64,000 nt of DNA from Yersinia rochesterensis (GTDB lineage: Bacteria > Pseudomonadota > Gammaproteobacteria > Enterobacterales > Enterobacteriaceae). Each line of letters begins with the position of its first letter. Positions within the stretch are counted from its first letter, which is position 1. The stretch covers positions 186,001 to 250,000 of the forward strand of contig NZ_CP032482.1 in NCBI RefSeq assembly GCF_003600645.1. Reading direction: 5' to 3'. The position numbers and the translations under genes were made by a program. Below the pieces are notes generated by a model that made no database searches, was not told the DNA's origin, and worked only from the letters and a program-made list of their open reading frames with translations. Positions 22,606 through 32,224 of this stretch are shown one piece after another.

Positions 22606-22828
22606 GTAGATGCTCATCCCACTTATTATGATAGCTTGGTTTTATAACCAATATAGCTTCATAAACCCAGGGATGACGCAGAGCCGATTTTAGGGTGCCT
22701 ATTGTCCATGTAAACGATGTTGCATATCTTCATCACATACCGGGCATAACGTTGAGTGAGGCACCGACATTGTTGTCTGTAGACCTGAAAATTTCAGACG
22801 CTTGCCTTTTTGGGCAAGCGTTTTTTTT
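22606..22828 (+). ncRNA. glmZ: Small RNA GlmZ
   Basis: Hfq-dependent sRNA that activates glmS translation (glucosamine-6-phosphate synthase) and is protected from RapZ/RNase E cleavage by its decoy GlmY. It begins GTAGATGCTCATCCCA and contains the conserved blocks GGGATGACGCAGAGCCG and ATAACGTTGAGTGAGGCACC; the latter holds the glmS-pairing region around TTGTTGTCTGTAGACC. It ends in the hairpin ACGCTTGCC/GGCAAGCGT plus eight T (22798-22828). About 223 nt, slightly longer than E. coli GlmZ. Its place between proM and hemY is the same as in E. coli. Confidence 0.93.
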
Positions 22829-22830
22829 GC

Positions 22831-23130
22831 ATACCCTTCGTCCTTGAAGCCGCAGGGTTGTTAGCTGCGCGCACTTACCCGAATCACTTACTTGAGTAAG
22901 CTCAGCGGGATGCGTTTGTTGGCTGCCTACCTGCAACTCCAATGACTTTGGGTACTCTTTGCTACTTGAAGCCGCAGGGTTGTTAGCTGCGCGCACTTAC
23001 CCGAATCACTTACTTGAGTAAGCTCAGCGGGATGCGTTTGTTGGCTGCCTACCTGCAACTCCAATGACTTTGGGTACTCTTTGCTACTTGAAGCCGCAGG
23101 GTTGTTAGCTGCGCGGCACTTACCCGAATC
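22831..23130 (+). repeat. Tandem ERIC array: two complete units and one truncated
   Basis: The unit starting CTTGAAGCCGCAGGGTTG occurs at 22843, 22965 and 23087, an exact period of 122 bp. Each unit contains the ERIC core CCGAATCACTTACTTGAGTA and ends near ACTCCAATGACTTTGGGTA. The third unit breaks off after CTTACCCGAATCA at about 23130. The first two copies are nearly identical, which points to recent duplication. The array fills most of the space between glmZ and the hem operon terminator. Confidence 0.9.
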
Positions 23131-23138
23131 AGGGGTAA

Positions 23139-23163
23139 AGAAAAGGCCCCCGAAGGAGCCTCA
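23139..23163 (-). terminator. Intrinsic terminator of the hemCDXY operon
   Basis: On the minus strand AGGCTCC-TTCG-GGGGCCT with a stable TTCG tetraloop, followed by TTTTC. It lies about 130 bp after the hemY stop. Confidence 0.7.
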
Positions 23164-23179
23164 GACTGCTGACAAAACC

Positions 23180-23279
23180 AAATGAAGGGGAATCGTACCG
23201 TTGGGGTCACTTTTAGTTTCAAACACAAGTACGTGAGCCACCGAAGTACTCCTAGGTGCGGTAAACCCTTCACTCACTG
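23180..23279 (+). repeat. Palindromic intergenic repeat, copy 1
   Basis: The ends AATGAAGGGG and AACCCTTCACT are inverted copies. Shares GGGGAATCGT.CCGTTGGGG and CCTAGGTGCGGT with copies at 30436 and 57406. The centre is longer and different here, with AGTAC...GTACT as the inner stem. Lies just past the hemY stop. It may belong to a described Yersinia palindromic family, but I cannot name it from sequence alone. Confidence 0.75.
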
Positions 23280-23295
23280 AGCTACTCGCGTGCTA

Positions 23296-24495
23296 TCAAA
23301 GTGATTCGCCATTCTGCCGCAGAGTGAGCAATAGCCCCTCGCGGCGTGCCTGTGCGGCATCCTCAGGGCGGTGTAGTTTATCCAGGGCATCTGCCAGCCA
23401 TGCATAATCATACCCGTCTGGGCGCTGTGCAAGCGCGGCTTTAAAGGCCTCACTGGCTTTTTCCCATTCCCCATGTTTCAGCATTAACTGGCCCAAAGTG
23501 CTATTGAGCAAGGGTGTGGCTCCGTGCTGTTTGATGTGCTGGCGTAATGATTTCTCCAGTGGCTCCGGATTGCCAGATTTCAACCGTGGGATCAATAACA
23601 CCAACCGCTCATCATACTGGCGCTTCAGACCATCCAGAATGATTTGCTGGGCGACATCACTGTCATCACATTCAATCAGATGTTCCGCTAAGGCGACTTG
23701 CAGTGGGATCTCATTGCGCACTTTGCGGCTTTGATCTTTCCACCAGCGTTTCAGGCCATCGCTGCCTTCTTCTGCCATACATTGATTCATTATGCCAATA
23801 TAAGCTTGCTGCTCCAGCGCGGCGATTTCCTCAGCGGTATGCACCTGGGCTTTGTTCATTGCCGGTAAAATTTCCAATAATGAACTGTAAGCACCCGAAC
23901 GCAGATAAGCAAGTTCGGCCAAACGCAGCACTTCCGGATGACGTGGGGCTTGATCCAAGAGCCGGTCAACGCCATGACGAGCGGCATGCACATGCCCTTG
24001 CGCCAACTGAATGCGTACCCGAGTGATATCGACCGGCAATTGCTCGGTATCAGCCACTTCTGCTGCTCGCTCAAGATATTGATTGGTACGGAATTCATCA
24101 CCGCGTTGCTGGGCCGCTTCCGCCGCCAGTAGATAATTTACCATCGGCTGTTCAGCATGATCGGCATTGCGCGTCAGTAGCTTCTCAACTTGTTTGAAAT
24201 CACCTTCAGCCAGTTTGATCAGTGCCGCCTTGGTTTGCTTGCGGGCGCGGGTGCGTTTGCGGCCCAAGAACCAGCCTCGGGTGCGGGCGCCGGTGCGGAA
24301 AATACGGCGCAATATCCATTCCACTATCAGGAATGCGACCAACACCAAGACCAACATAATGACCAAACCGGTGACGCTGGTTTCGACGTTATAGTTGTCA
24401 GTCTGGATTAATACATAGCCCTGATGACCTGCCAGCATAGGGCCAAGGACGATCCCGGCAGTCAGAATGAGGAATAACAGTAAGACTCGCAGCAT
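23296..24495 (-). CDS. hemY: HemY, inner-membrane TPR protein of the hem operon
   Basis: 399 aa, as in E. coli. Two membrane helices at the N-terminus (LLLFLILTAGIVLGPML, and LVIMLVLVLVAFLIVEWIL at about residues 43-62) are followed by a soluble TPR region; the last repeat around EWEKASEAFKAALAQRPDGYDY is clear. Its role in late haem or envelope assembly is not settled. It is unrelated to the protoporphyrinogen oxidase HemY of Bacillus. Fourth gene of hemC-hemD-hemX-hemY, 2 bp after hemX. Confidence 0.94.
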   Translation of the reverse strand: MLRVLLLFLILTAGIVLGPMLAGHQGYVLIQTDNYNVETSVTGLVIMLVLVLVAFLIVEWILRRIFRTGARTRGWFLGRKRTRARKQTKAALIKLAEGDFKQVEKLLTRNADHAEQPMVNYLLAAEAAQQRGDEFRTNQYLERAAEVADTEQLPVDITRVRIQLAQGHVHAARHGVDRLLDQAPRHPEVLRLAELAYLRSGAYSSLLEILPAMNKAQVHTAEEIAALEQQAYIGIMNQCMAEEGSDGLKRWWKDQSRKVRNEIPLQVALAEHLIECDDSDVAQQIILDGLKRQYDERLVLLIPRLKSGNPEPLEKSLRQHIKQHGATPLLNSTLGQLMLKHGEWEKASEAFKAALAQRPDGYDYAWLADALDKLHRPEDAAQARREGLLLTLRQNGESL

Positions 24496-24497
24496 AC

Positions 24498-25631
24498 TTA
24501 TTCCCCCTGAGTGGCGACTGGCGTCTGTGCCAGTAAGTTACGAACCCGGGTTTGCATCAATTTTTCCAGCATCGGCTGGCTTTTCAATTGATCAGGTACA
24601 TCCATTGAAATTGATTGCTGACTTAGGTTCTCCAATTCATCCAGAAACGCCTTAGTGTTCGGGTCATTCACATCAAAATAAGCACGCACCCAAGTGGAAA
24701 TCGTCTCTAGCGATTGTTTATACACTTCATCCTGATGTCGAGGCACGGCCTGAGCGGCTACCAGCAAGCGGGAGCGGATATTTTCACGTAAATAAACATC
24801 CTGATTGGGTGCTAACAGTGGCTCAGCGCTACTATCACGGCGGCGAATAGTAATGAAGTCAGACATAAAGCTATGCCAACTTTTAGTCAGATTCTGACGC
24901 CATTCAGCTAACGAGCTGGACAGCTCATCGCTATTGGCATCCATCGGCGAATCATCAATATTATTATCGGCGAGACGCAGGTTATCGACTTGATTAGACA
25001 ATTGATTCAGTTTGAGAATGATGCCGTCGAAATCGACTTGAGAAACCGCCGACAGGGCGCTGATATCTTCCGTTAATGCACGGCGCACGTCGATAAGGCT
25101 CGGGTCATTCATATCTGCCAGGCTGGCATCGGCACTTTTCAGTAAGGTCGCCGCGGTGGTGACGTCTTGATCACTCCACAGTTTGCGCCCAGCCATTTTC
25201 ACCAGAAAATCAGCTTGTGCTAGTAACCAGGTTTTGGCATCGCTTCCTGAAATCGTGGCGACTTTTTCCTGCAACTCATTCAACTGACGCGTCAGCGATG
25301 TTTGTTGGCGGTCAGCCGCTTCCAGCGCCTTGCTTTGCTGCTGCAATAATGACTCAAGTTGCTGTTTTTCCTGCAACTGACTCTGTTTTAATTCAGTTAG
25401 CTGTTGTTGTAGCGCGATATTGGCCGCTGCTTGTAACTGAGCCTGCTGCTGTCCGTGATAATAAAGCCCGGCACCTAGCGCGATGACCAGTGCAATAGCA
25501 ATGGCTCCCAGAATTGGCCCGGTTTTTTTCTCCTGGCGGACTTCTGGTTCTGGCTGTTGGTGCCTCTCAGCCGCAGTGGTTGTCTCTTCCACTGGCGCGG
25601 ATGGGGTATTTTGTTCCGTCATATTGGGCAT
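24498..25631 (-). CDS. hemX: HemX, membrane-anchored coiled-coil protein of the hem operon
   Basis: 377 aa. N-terminal cytoplasmic Pro/Glu-rich tail, one membrane helix ([21 protein letters not shown], about residues 38-58), then a long Gln/Leu-rich coiled coil (about 60-130) and a conserved domain with [27 protein letters not shown]. Once called uroporphyrinogen methyltransferase, but no methyltransferase motif is visible; a structural or scaffold role is likelier. The ATG 9 bp downstream (MTEQNTPS) matches the E. coli start and may be the real one. Confidence 0.92.
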   Translation of the reverse strand: MPNMTEQNTPSAPVEETTTAAERHQQPEPEVRQEKKTGPILGAIAIALVIALGAGLYYHGQQQAQLQAAANIALQQQLTELKQSQLQEKQQLESLLQQQSKALEAADRQQTSLTRQLNELQEKVATISGSDAKTWLLAQADFLVKMAGRKLWSDQDVTTAATLLKSADASLADMNDPSLIDVRRALTEDISALSAVSQVDFDGIILKLNQLSNQVDNLRLADNNIDDSPMDANSDELSSSLAEWRQNLTKSWHSFMSDFITIRRRDSSAEPLLAPNQDVYLRENIRSRLLVAAQAVPRHQDEVYKQSLETISTWVRAYFDVNDPNTKAFLDELENLSQQSISMDVPDQLKSQPMLEKLMQTRVRNLLAQTPVATQGE

Positions 25632-25651
25632 CCCATAGTCAGGTTTCAGGT

Positions 25652-26401
25652 TTATTGAAAATCTTGTAGTGCGCGGATCAGCGCATCATTATCAGCATTG
25701 TCCGCTACCCGGATATGGCTCCAGCCCATTTGGGCCGCTAAGGTAGCGAGGCGGTCACTCACCACCACTAATCGGCAGCGGAGCAGCCAGGACAAACGAT
25801 AATAATCAGGAACCAAAGTATAGATCTGTTGCAACATTTCGCCGCTGGTCACCACCAGAATATCGACTCCGGCACGTTGCCAGTGCGCACTTTGTTCACT
25901 GCCATCATAAAATATCGGGCTGCGTTGATAACATTCGCAAAAAGTTACCGTGGCTCCCCGCTCAGTCAAGCTTTCACCGAGCAGCTCGCGCCCGCCATTA
26001 CCGCGTAATAACAGCGCTTTCTTGCCCGCCAAATTTTGCAAGTCGGGCAATGATAACAGCATCTCGCTGGTCTCTCCCGTGGGGGGGAAAGTGACGTGCA
26101 AACGGCTGACGGTATGCAATGCTAATGCTGTGTTACGACCAATAGCATAATAAGATAACTGTGCAGGCCATGACAGGTTATTTCTTTTTAACAGCGGGCT
26201 AGCGTAGCGCACCGCATTCTGCGACAAAGCAAAAACCAAGTCACCGGCTTGCATATCTTGCAGTAATGCGGGCAGTTTTGGCAGGTCTTCGCCGGGAGAA
26301 AAATCAATCAATGGCGCGTGATAGGCAACCCGGCCCAGCGCACGCAGGCGGCTGACTAACTGCTCCCCGGCAGGGGATGGACGGGTTACCAGAATTGTCA
26401 T
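25652..26401 (-). CDS. hemD: Uroporphyrinogen-III synthase
   Basis: Closes and inverts ring D of hydroxymethylbilane to give uroporphyrinogen III. 249 aa, HemD family with low overall conservation. It starts [23 protein letters not shown] and has the family segments [20 protein letters not shown] and [12 protein letters not shown]. It overlaps hemC by 4 bp, so it is coupled to the enzyme that makes its unstable substrate. Confidence 0.95.
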   Translation of the reverse strand: MTILVTRPSPAGEQLVSRLRALGRVAYHAPLIDFSPGEDLPKLPALLQDMQAGDLVFALSQNAVRYASPLLKRNNLSWPAQLSYYAIGRNTALALHTVSRLHVTFPPTGETSEMLLSLPDLQNLAGKKALLLRGNGGRELLGESLTERGATVTFCECYQRSPIFYDGSEQSAHWQRAGVDILVVTSGEMLQQIYTLVPDYYRLSWLLRCRLVVVSDRLATLAAQMGWSHIRVADNADNDALIRALQDFQ

Positions 26402-27339
26402 AGTGGTGGATTATCCCGATAAACTTCAGCCAGAATTTCGCGCGCGCCCCTAGCTAGCAACTCATCGGCCAGCTCAACACCCATTTGCTCTGCATTTTCA
26501 GCCGGCCCACGGCGCTCACCGCGAATAATCTCGCTGCCATCGGGTGCGCCAACCAGTGCGCGGAGCCACAGTGTGTCGCCATCCAATTCTGCATAACTGC
26601 CAATAGGGACCTGACAGCCTCCTTCAAGGCGAGTATTCATGGCGCGTTCTGCACATACGCGCAATTCAGTGTCGCGATGATTCAGTGGTGCCAACAGTTT
26701 GCGGGTAAAATCATCGTCCAGACGGCATTCAATGCCGACCGCGCCTTGGCCAACCGCAGGTAAGGATTCCTCCGCCGGCATGGCATAGCGAATTCGTGTT
26801 TCCAGCCCGAGGCGCTTCAGGCCTGCAACCGCCAAAATAATGGCGTGATATTCACCTTTATCTAACTTGGCAAGACGAGTGCCGACGTTACCGCGCAGAT
26901 CACGGATAATCAGATCCGGGCGGCGTTCGCGCAATTGGCACTGGCGGCGCAAGCTTGAGGTGCCCACGATGCTGCCAGCAGGCAGGTCATCCAAATGGGC
27001 ATAATTCATTGATACGAAAGCATCACGAGGGTCATCTCGCTCACAAATCGTTACCAGACCCAACCCGTCGGGGAAAGCGATCGGCACATCTTTCATCGAA
27101 TGAACGGCAATATCGGCACGGCCGTCCAGCATCGCCAACTCTAATTCTTTGACGAACAAACCTTTACCACCGACTTTGGCCAGCGGCGTGTCCAGAATGA
27201 TGTCCCCACGGGTCACCATTGGCACTAATTCGACTTGCAGACCGGGATGATTGGTTTGCAGTAAATGTTGAACATAATGTGCTTGCCATAAGGCGAGCGG
27301 GCTTTGTCGGGTGGCAATTCGAATAATTTTGTCTAACAT
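26398..27339 (-). CDS. hemC: Porphobilinogen deaminase (hydroxymethylbilane synthase)
   Basis: Joins four porphobilinogens into hydroxymethylbilane. 313 aa, the same length as E. coli HemC. The dipyrromethane cofactor cysteine is Cys242 in [15 protein letters not shown]. The catalytic Asp is in [13 protein letters not shown]...[12 protein letters not shown], and [13 protein letters not shown] is present. First gene of the operon; divergent from cyaA, as in E. coli. Confidence 0.98.
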   Translation of the reverse strand: MLDKIIRIATRQSPLALWQAHYVQHLLQTNHPGLQVELVPMVTRGDIILDTPLAKVGGKGLFVKELELAMLDGRADIAVHSMKDVPIAFPDGLGLVTICERDDPRDAFVSMNYAHLDDLPAGSIVGTSSLRRQCQLRERRPDLIIRDLRGNVGTRLAKLDKGEYHAIILAVAGLKRLGLETRIRYAMPAEESLPAVGQGAVGIECRLDDDFTRKLLAPLNHRDTELRVCAERAMNTRLEGGCQVPIGSYAELDGDTLWLRALVGAPDGSEIIRGERRGPAENAEQMGVELADELLARGAREILAEVYRDNPPL

Positions 27340-27370
27340 TTCTTGTTACCGTTTTTATATTTTACGGCCC

Positions 27371-27400
27371 ATCCTACCATTGACCGGTGAAAACTGTCAG
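27371..27400 (-). promoter_or_regulatory. Probable hemC promoter
   Basis: On the minus strand CTGACA, 18-bp spacer, TAGGAT, about 30 bp upstream of the hemC ATG. Confidence 0.55.
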
Positions 27401-27609
27401 TGCGGTAGCCACATCAACCGGGCGGATAAGAGCATAGGAAAGCCACTATTCTAACAAATACTTGTCTGGATAAGGGGTTTATAGCTTTGTTACTGACAAA
27501 GTGGTGTTCGCTGCGTGTTTCTGCGGGTGTATTTGCCCAAGAGTGGCGGGGGTCGCTAATGACCTTGGCAATAAATAGACGTTATAATTGTGGAGATAGC
27601 TTTACTTTC

Positions 27610-27638
27610 TTTACGGTCAATCGGCAAGGTGTTAGATT
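27610..27638 (+). promoter_or_regulatory. Probable cyaA P2-type promoter
   Basis: TTTACG, 17-bp spacer, TAGATT. The -10 is overlapped by a CRP site, the same arrangement as the CRP-repressed cyaA P2 promoter of E. coli. Confidence 0.7.
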
Positions 27639-27645
27639 GATCACG
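27630..27645 (+). promoter_or_regulatory. CRP site overlapping the cyaA -10
   Basis: TGTTA-GATTGA-TCACG, close to TGTGA-N6-TCACA and nearly identical to the E. coli cyaA site. It implies feedback repression of adenylate cyclase by cAMP-CRP. Confidence 0.8.
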
Positions 27646-27780
27646 TTTCCAGCAATAATTCGTTAATTGTTATTCAAACAAAATGTCTTCAAACAAAATG
27701 TTTTTTGGTCAGTTCAACAAAAAGTACATTTTGGGCGAAAGTCAAAAAAAGTCATAAACGAATCTGGAACACGGGTTTCT

Positions 27781-27816
27781 TTCTAAGCACCGGAACAATT
27801 CTAAGCACCGGAATAA
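27781..27816 (+). repeat. 18-bp tandem duplication in the cyaA leader
   Basis: TTCTAAGCACCGGAACAA is repeated directly with a single C-to-T change. It ends 14 bp before the TTG start of cyaA. Confidence 0.85.
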
Positions 27817-27830
27817 CCAGGCGAGACGTC

Positions 27831-30377
27831 TTGTACCTCTACATCGAGACACTGAAACAGCGACTGGATGCGATCAACCAATTACGAGTCGATCGCGCCT
27901 TGGCGGCCATGGGGCCAGCCTTCCAAAAGGTCTACAGTCTGCTACCGACCCTATTACATTGCCATCACCCACTGATGCCAGGTTACCTTGATGGTAACGT
28001 TCCCCATGGCATCTGCCTTTTCACGCCCAATGAAACGCAACAGGATTATCTCTCTGAGGTTGAAGCCAAATGGGGCCAGCCTTTGCAGCAGAATGTGGGC
28101 GGTGAACTGCCGATTACCGGCCTCTACTCAATGGGAAGCACGTCATCTATTGGTCAGTGTCATACATCCGATCTCGATATCTGGGTGTGTCACCAAGCCT
28201 GGCTTGATACCGAAGAACGCAACCGCCTGCAAAAGAAATGTAGCCTATTGGAAAAATGGGCCGCATCAATGGGTGTTGAAGTCAGCTTCTTCCTGATAGA
28301 TGAAAACCGTTTCCGCCATAACGCCAGTGGCAGTCTGGGTGGTGAAGATTGCGGCTCCACTCAACATATTTTATTGCTGGATGAGTTTTACCGCAGTGCG
28401 GTTCGTCTGGCTGGGAAACGTATTCTGTGGAATATGGTTCCGGTTGAAGAAGAAAATAATTACGATGATTACGTGCTGTCGCTGTATGCGCAGGGCGTAC
28501 TGACGCCGAATGAATGGTTGGATTTGGGCGGTTTGAGCACCCTGTCAGCGGAAGAGTATTTCGGGGCCAGTTTATGGCAATTGTATAAGAGTATTGATTC
28601 GCCTTATAAAGCGGTGCTGAAAACTGTCCTGCTTGAAGCCTATTCGTGGGAATACCCTAACTCCCAATTATTGGCGATGGAAATCAAGCAGCGGCTGCAT
28701 GCCGGTGAAATTGTGGCGTTTGGCCTTGATGCTTATTGCATGATGCTCGATCGCGTCACTCGCTATCTGACCCAAATCAATGACACCACCCGCTTGAATC
28801 TGGTGCGCCGTTGTTTCTATCTCAAAGTGTGTGAGAAATTATCTCGCACGCCCGCTAGCGCTGGCTGGCGGCGTGAGATTCTCAGCCAATTAGTCAGTGA
28901 ATGGGGCTGGAGTGACGAGAACCTGGCGGTGCTGGATAACCGCGCGAATTGGAAAATTGAACGGGTGCGTGAGGCGCATAACGAGCTGTTGGACGCCATG
29001 ATGCAAAGCTATCGCAATTTGATTCGCTTTGCGCGGCGCAATAACTTGAGTGTCAGCGCCAGCCCGCAGGATATCGGGGTTCTGACCCGTAAATTGTATG
29101 CGGCATTTGAAGCTTTGCCGGGCAAAGTGACACTGGTTAACCCGCAAATTTCACCGGATCTTTCAGAAGAGCATCTGACCTTTATTCATGTCCCTGCGGG
29201 CCGTGCTAACCGCCCGGGTTGGTATCTGTATAATCAAGCGCCGTCAATGGATGCTATCGTCAGCCATCAGCCGCTGGAATATAATCGTTATCTGAATAAA
29301 TTGGTGTCATGGGCCTATTTTAACGGCCTGTTGACGTGCAAAACACGGCTGCATATTAAAAGTGCCAATCTGTGCGATACCGTGAAACTGCAAGAGTTGG
29401 TGACAGATATCTCTCACCATTTCCCACTGCGCCTGCCCGCACCAACACCTAAAGCGCTGTATAGCCCGTGTGAGATTCGCCACTTGGCGATTATCGTCAA
29501 TCTGGAACATGACCCTACTGCGGCTTTCCGTAATCAGGTGGTTCATTTTGATTTCCGTAAACTGGATGTTTTCAGTTTTGGCGAGCAGCAGCAATGCCTG
29601 GTCGGGAGCATCGATTTGCTGTACCGCAACTCATGGAATGAAGTGCGAACCCTGCATTTCAGTGGTGAGCAGGCGGTATTGGAAGCCCTGAAAACTATTT
29701 TAGGCAAAATGCATCAGGATGCAGCACCGCCAGAATCCGTGGATGTGTTCTGCTATAGCCAACACTTACGCGGCCTAATTCGTACCCGTATCCAACAATT
29801 GGTTTCTGAATGCATTGAGCTGCGCTTGTCCAGCACTCGTCAGGAACCGGGCCGTTTCAAAGCGGTGCGGGTTTCTGGGCAGACTTGGGGGCTATTCTTT
29901 GAGCGCTTAAGTGTCTCGGTGCAGAAATTGGAAAATGCCGTCGAATTCTACGGGGCGATTTCCAATAATAAGCTGCATGGGTTATCGATTCAGGTCGAAG
30001 CCGATCAAATTCATCTGCCGCCGGTAGTCGATGGTTTTGCTAGCGAAGGGATCATTCAGTTCTTCTTCGAAGGCACCGCAGATGAGAAAGGCTTTAATAT
30101 TTATATTTTGGATGAGTCAAACCGCGTTGAGGTTTATCACCATTGCGAGGGCAGTAAAGAGGAGTTGGTGCGGGATGTCAGCCGTTTCTATTCATCTTCC
30201 CACGACCGTTTTACCTACGGCTCCAGCTTTATCAACTTCAACTTGCCGCAATTCTACCAAATTGTGCAGTTAGATGGCCGGACTCAGGTGATTCCTTTCC
30301 GCAGCAATACGCTGTCTCACCTGCATATTGCTGATAAAGAAACCTCCGCGCCAGCCCAGCAGTTTCAGCTACATTAA
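27831..30377 (+). CDS. cyaA: Class I adenylate cyclase
   Basis: Makes cAMP from ATP; its activity is set by the phosphotransferase protein EIIA-Glc. 848 aa, exactly the length of E. coli CyaA, when started at TTG 27831 (product begins [19 protein letters not shown]), the rare start also used in E. coli and thought to keep expression low. The frame is open further upstream to 27705, but that part is leader sequence with an 18-bp duplication. N-terminal catalytic domain with [20 protein letters not shown], then the C-terminal glucose-response domain. AGGCGAG stands 5 bp before the TTG. Confidence 0.97.
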   Translation: MYLYIETLKQRLDAINQLRVDRALAAMGPAFQKVYSLLPTLLHCHHPLMPGYLDGNVPHGICLFTPNETQQDYLSEVEAKWGQPLQQNVGGELPITGLYSMGSTSSIGQCHTSDLDIWVCHQAWLDTEERNRLQKKCSLLEKWAASMGVEVSFFLIDENRFRHNASGSLGGEDCGSTQHILLLDEFYRSAVRLAGKRILWNMVPVEEENNYDDYVLSLYAQGVLTPNEWLDLGGLSTLSAEEYFGASLWQLYKSIDSPYKAVLKTVLLEAYSWEYPNSQLLAMEIKQRLHAGEIVAFGLDAYCMMLDRVTRYLTQINDTTRLNLVRRCFYLKVCEKLSRTPASAGWRREILSQLVSEWGWSDENLAVLDNRANWKIERVREAHNELLDAMMQSYRNLIRFARRNNLSVSASPQDIGVLTRKLYAAFEALPGKVTLVNPQISPDLSEEHLTFIHVPAGRANRPGWYLYNQAPSMDAIVSHQPLEYNRYLNKLVSWAYFNGLLTCKTRLHIKSANLCDTVKLQELVTDISHHFPLRLPAPTPKALYSPCEIRHLAIIVNLEHDPTAAFRNQVVHFDFRKLDVFSFGEQQQCLVGSIDLLYRNSWNEVRTLHFSGEQAVLEALKTILGKMHQDAAPPESVDVFCYSQHLRGLIRTRIQQLVSECIELRLSSTRQEPGRFKAVRVSGQTWGLFFERLSVSVQKLENAVEFYGAISNNKLHGLSIQVEADQIHLPPVVDGFASEGIIQFFFEGTADEKGFNIYILDESNRVEVYHHCEGSKEELVRDVSRFYSSSHDRFTYGSSFINFNLPQFYQIVQLDGRTQVIPFRSNTLSHLHIADKETSAPAQQFQLH

Positions 30378-30390
30378 CTTGAACAGTAAA

Positions 30391-30415
30391 AAGACACGCC
30401 AAAGTGTGTCCTTTT
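30391..30415 (+). terminator. Possible terminator of cyaA
   Basis: GACAC...GTGTC hairpin followed by CTTTT, 14 bp after the cyaA stop. Confidence 0.5.
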
Positions 30416-30435
30416 CGCAGATTACTGACCACGCT

Positions 30436-30515
30436 AAATGAAGGGGAATCGTGCCGTTGGGGCCGTAACGGCGTGAGCCGTCGGAGTGGCCCTAGGTGCG
30501 GTTAACCCTTCATTC
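30436..30515 (+). repeat. Palindromic intergenic repeat, copy 2
   Basis: AAATGAAGGGG at the left end and CCCTTCATT at the right end are inverted. The middle has an ACGGC-GTGA-GCCGT hairpin. Lies between the convergent genes cyaA and cyaY. Closely matches the copy at 57406 in the other orientation. Confidence 0.85.
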
Positions 30516-30538
30516 ACTGAACTCTCAAATAAGTTCGG

Positions 30539-30859
30539 TTAGCCAAAACTCACATTTTCCCCGGCTTGGGCGGTCACGGCTTCAGACAATTTAGTAAAGA
30601 ATTCTTCGCCGCTACGAGAGCAATACCAATGCCCTTCGCGGTAATCAAAATGGTAACCGCCTGCTTTAGTCGCCAGCCATATCTGATGTAATGGCTCTTG
30701 GCGGTTGATAATAATCTTACTGCCATTTTCGAAAGTCAGGGTCATCACCCCACCATTGGTTTCATAATCAATATCGCTATCGCCGCTAAAACCGTCCAGT
30801 GTCTCTTCAATGTAAAGTGTCAATTGATCGGCTAACTGATGAAACTCGCTGTCGTTCAT
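30539..30859 (-). CDS. cyaY: Iron-sulfur cluster assembly protein CyaY (bacterial frataxin)
   Basis: Iron-binding regulator of IscS in Fe-S cluster assembly. 106 aa from the ATG at 30859, with AGGAA 7 bp upstream; the frame reaches a TTG two codons earlier. Frataxin features: an acidic N-terminal helix ([23 protein letters not shown]), the acidic ridge DSDIDYE, then the strands [36 protein letters not shown]. It converges on cyaA. Confidence 0.96.
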   Translation of the reverse strand: MNDSEFHQLADQLTLYIEETLDGFSGDSDIDYETNGGVMTLTFENGSKIIINRQEPLHQIWLATKAGGYHFDYREGHWYCSRSGEEFFTKLSEAVTAQAGENVSFG

Positions 30860-30972
30860 ATTCAATTCCTATTGCTTTTCATGATCCACCTGCGATTATA
30901 GAGACCTTAGACGCGTGATTCACAGGCATTAATACATTTACCGGCGTCAAAACAATTTACAGGCGTTAAAAA

Positions 30973-31176
30973 ATGAAGAAAAAATTATATTGGTCACTTA
31001 CCGCGCTGATGGTGTTAGCACTTGCCGGTTGCGGCCTGAAAGGCCCGTTATACTTCCCACCGTCAGATAAGCCCAAGGTGGAAACGGCACAACAAGACAG
31101 CGGCCAGGTCGATAAGAATCAGCAGGGTATGCCGGGTGAATCGAAACCGACCCAGAGTATCGCTGGGCCACAGTGA
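30973..31176 (+). CDS. lptM: LPS assembly lipoprotein LptM (YifL)
   Basis: Small outer-membrane lipoprotein shown in E. coli to help oxidative maturation of the LptD LPS translocon. 67 aa. The signal peptide ends in the lipobox LAGC with lipidated Cys at residue 20. The conserved motif GLKGPLYFPPSDKP follows directly and the rest is disordered and Gln/Pro-rich. Upstream of dapF, as in other enterobacteria. Confidence 0.93.
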   Translation: MKKKLYWSLTALMVLALAGCGLKGPLYFPPSDKPKVETAQQDSGQVDKNQQGMPGESKPTQSIAGPQ

Positions 31177-31248
31177 CCCTCCCTAGCGCAGCCAGATTGA
31201 GCCAATACCGAAAATTTAGCCGGTAAATAAAAGTCAGCGGAGTATGAA

Positions 31249-32073
31249 ATGCAGTTCTCCAAAATGCACGGTCTTGGCAACGACTTTATGGTTGTCGATG
31301 CAGTTACCCAAAATGTTTACTTTTCGCCGGAGTTAATCCGCCGATTAGCAGACCGGCACACTGGCGTGGGCTTTGATCAGATGTTGGTGGTTGAGCCGCC
31401 CTATGATCCCGAGCTGGATTTTCACTACCGCATTTTTAATGCCGATGGCAGCGAAGTCTCTCAGTGTGGCAATGGCGCGCGCTGTTTCGCCCGTTTTGTA
31501 CGGCTGAAGGGGCTGACCAACAAACGCGATATCAGTGTCAGCACCCAAACGGGCCGCATGATATTGAGCGTGACTGAGGATGAACTGGTTTGCGTCAATA
31601 TGGGCGAGCCCAATTTTGATCCGCAATCCGTCCCTTTCCGGGCGACTAAAGCGGAGAAAACCTACATTTTTCGCGCCGCTGAGCACACGGTATTATGTGG
31701 CGTCGTCTCGATGGGCAACCCTCACTGTGTGATGCAGGTTGACGATGTTTCGGTGGCCAATGTTGCCTTGCTCGGCCCAGTATTAGAAAGCCATGAGCGC
31801 TTCCCCGAACGGGCCAATATCGGTTTTATGCAGGTGGTGAGCCGTGAACATATCCGCTTGCGGGTGTATGAGCGCGGAGCCGGTGAGACTCAAGCCTGTG
31901 GCAGTGGGGCTTGTGCGGCAGTGGCGGTTGGCATTCAGCAAGAATTGTTGGGTGAAGAGGTTCATGTCGAATTGCCGGGTGGCAGCTTGCATATCAGTTG
32001 GAAAGGGCCGGGTCACCCGCTGTATATGACCGGGCCGGCGACACATGTTTATGACGGCTTCATTCATCTATAG
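31249..32073 (+). CDS. dapF: Diaminopimelate epimerase
   Basis: Converts LL-DAP to meso-DAP for lysine and peptidoglycan, without cofactor. 274 aa, as in E. coli. The two catalytic cysteines are visible: Cys73 in SQCGNGARC and the second (about 217) in [12 protein letters not shown]. The TAG stop is followed immediately by an ERIC element, and yigA, xerC and yigB follow on the same strand. Confidence 0.98.
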   Translation: MQFSKMHGLGNDFMVVDAVTQNVYFSPELIRRLADRHTGVGFDQMLVVEPPYDPELDFHYRIFNADGSEVSQCGNGARCFARFVRLKGLTNKRDISVSTQTGRMILSVTEDELVCVNMGEPNFDPQSVPFRATKAEKTYIFRAAEHTVLCGVVSMGNPHCVMQVDDVSVANVALLGPVLESHERFPERANIGFMQVVSREHIRLRVYERGAGETQACGSGACAAVAVGIQQELLGEEVHVELPGGSLHISWKGPGHPLYMTGPATHVYDGFIHL

Positions 32074-32200
32074 TATACCCGTCATACTTCAAGCTGCATG
32101 TGTGTTGGCCGCCTTCGTTCACCCCAGTCACTTACTTATGTAAGCTCCTGGGGACTCGCTCAGTTGCCGCCTTCATGCAACTCGAATTATTTAGGGTATA
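32074..32200 (+). repeat. Full-length ERIC element
   Basis: 127 bp, the standard ERIC length, with inverted ends TATACCC/GGGTATA. The core CCCAGTCACTTACTTATGTA...AGCTCCTGGGGA is the classical ERIC sequence. It starts on the base after the dapF stop and ends 24 bp before yigA, so it is transcribed within the operon. Confidence 0.95.
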
Positions 32201-32224
32201 AATATTCATTATGACGGGTGTGAC

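Noticed and set aside
22831..23130. Regular repeats that at first look could be a CRISPR array
   Set aside because: The period is 122 bp, the whole unit is repeated with no unique spacers, and the sequence is ERIC. No cas gene is nearby.
27705..27830. 42-codon N-terminal extension of CyaA
   Set aside because: It contains an 18-bp tandem duplication, no family match, and the TTG at 27831 gives exactly the E. coli length and N-terminus.
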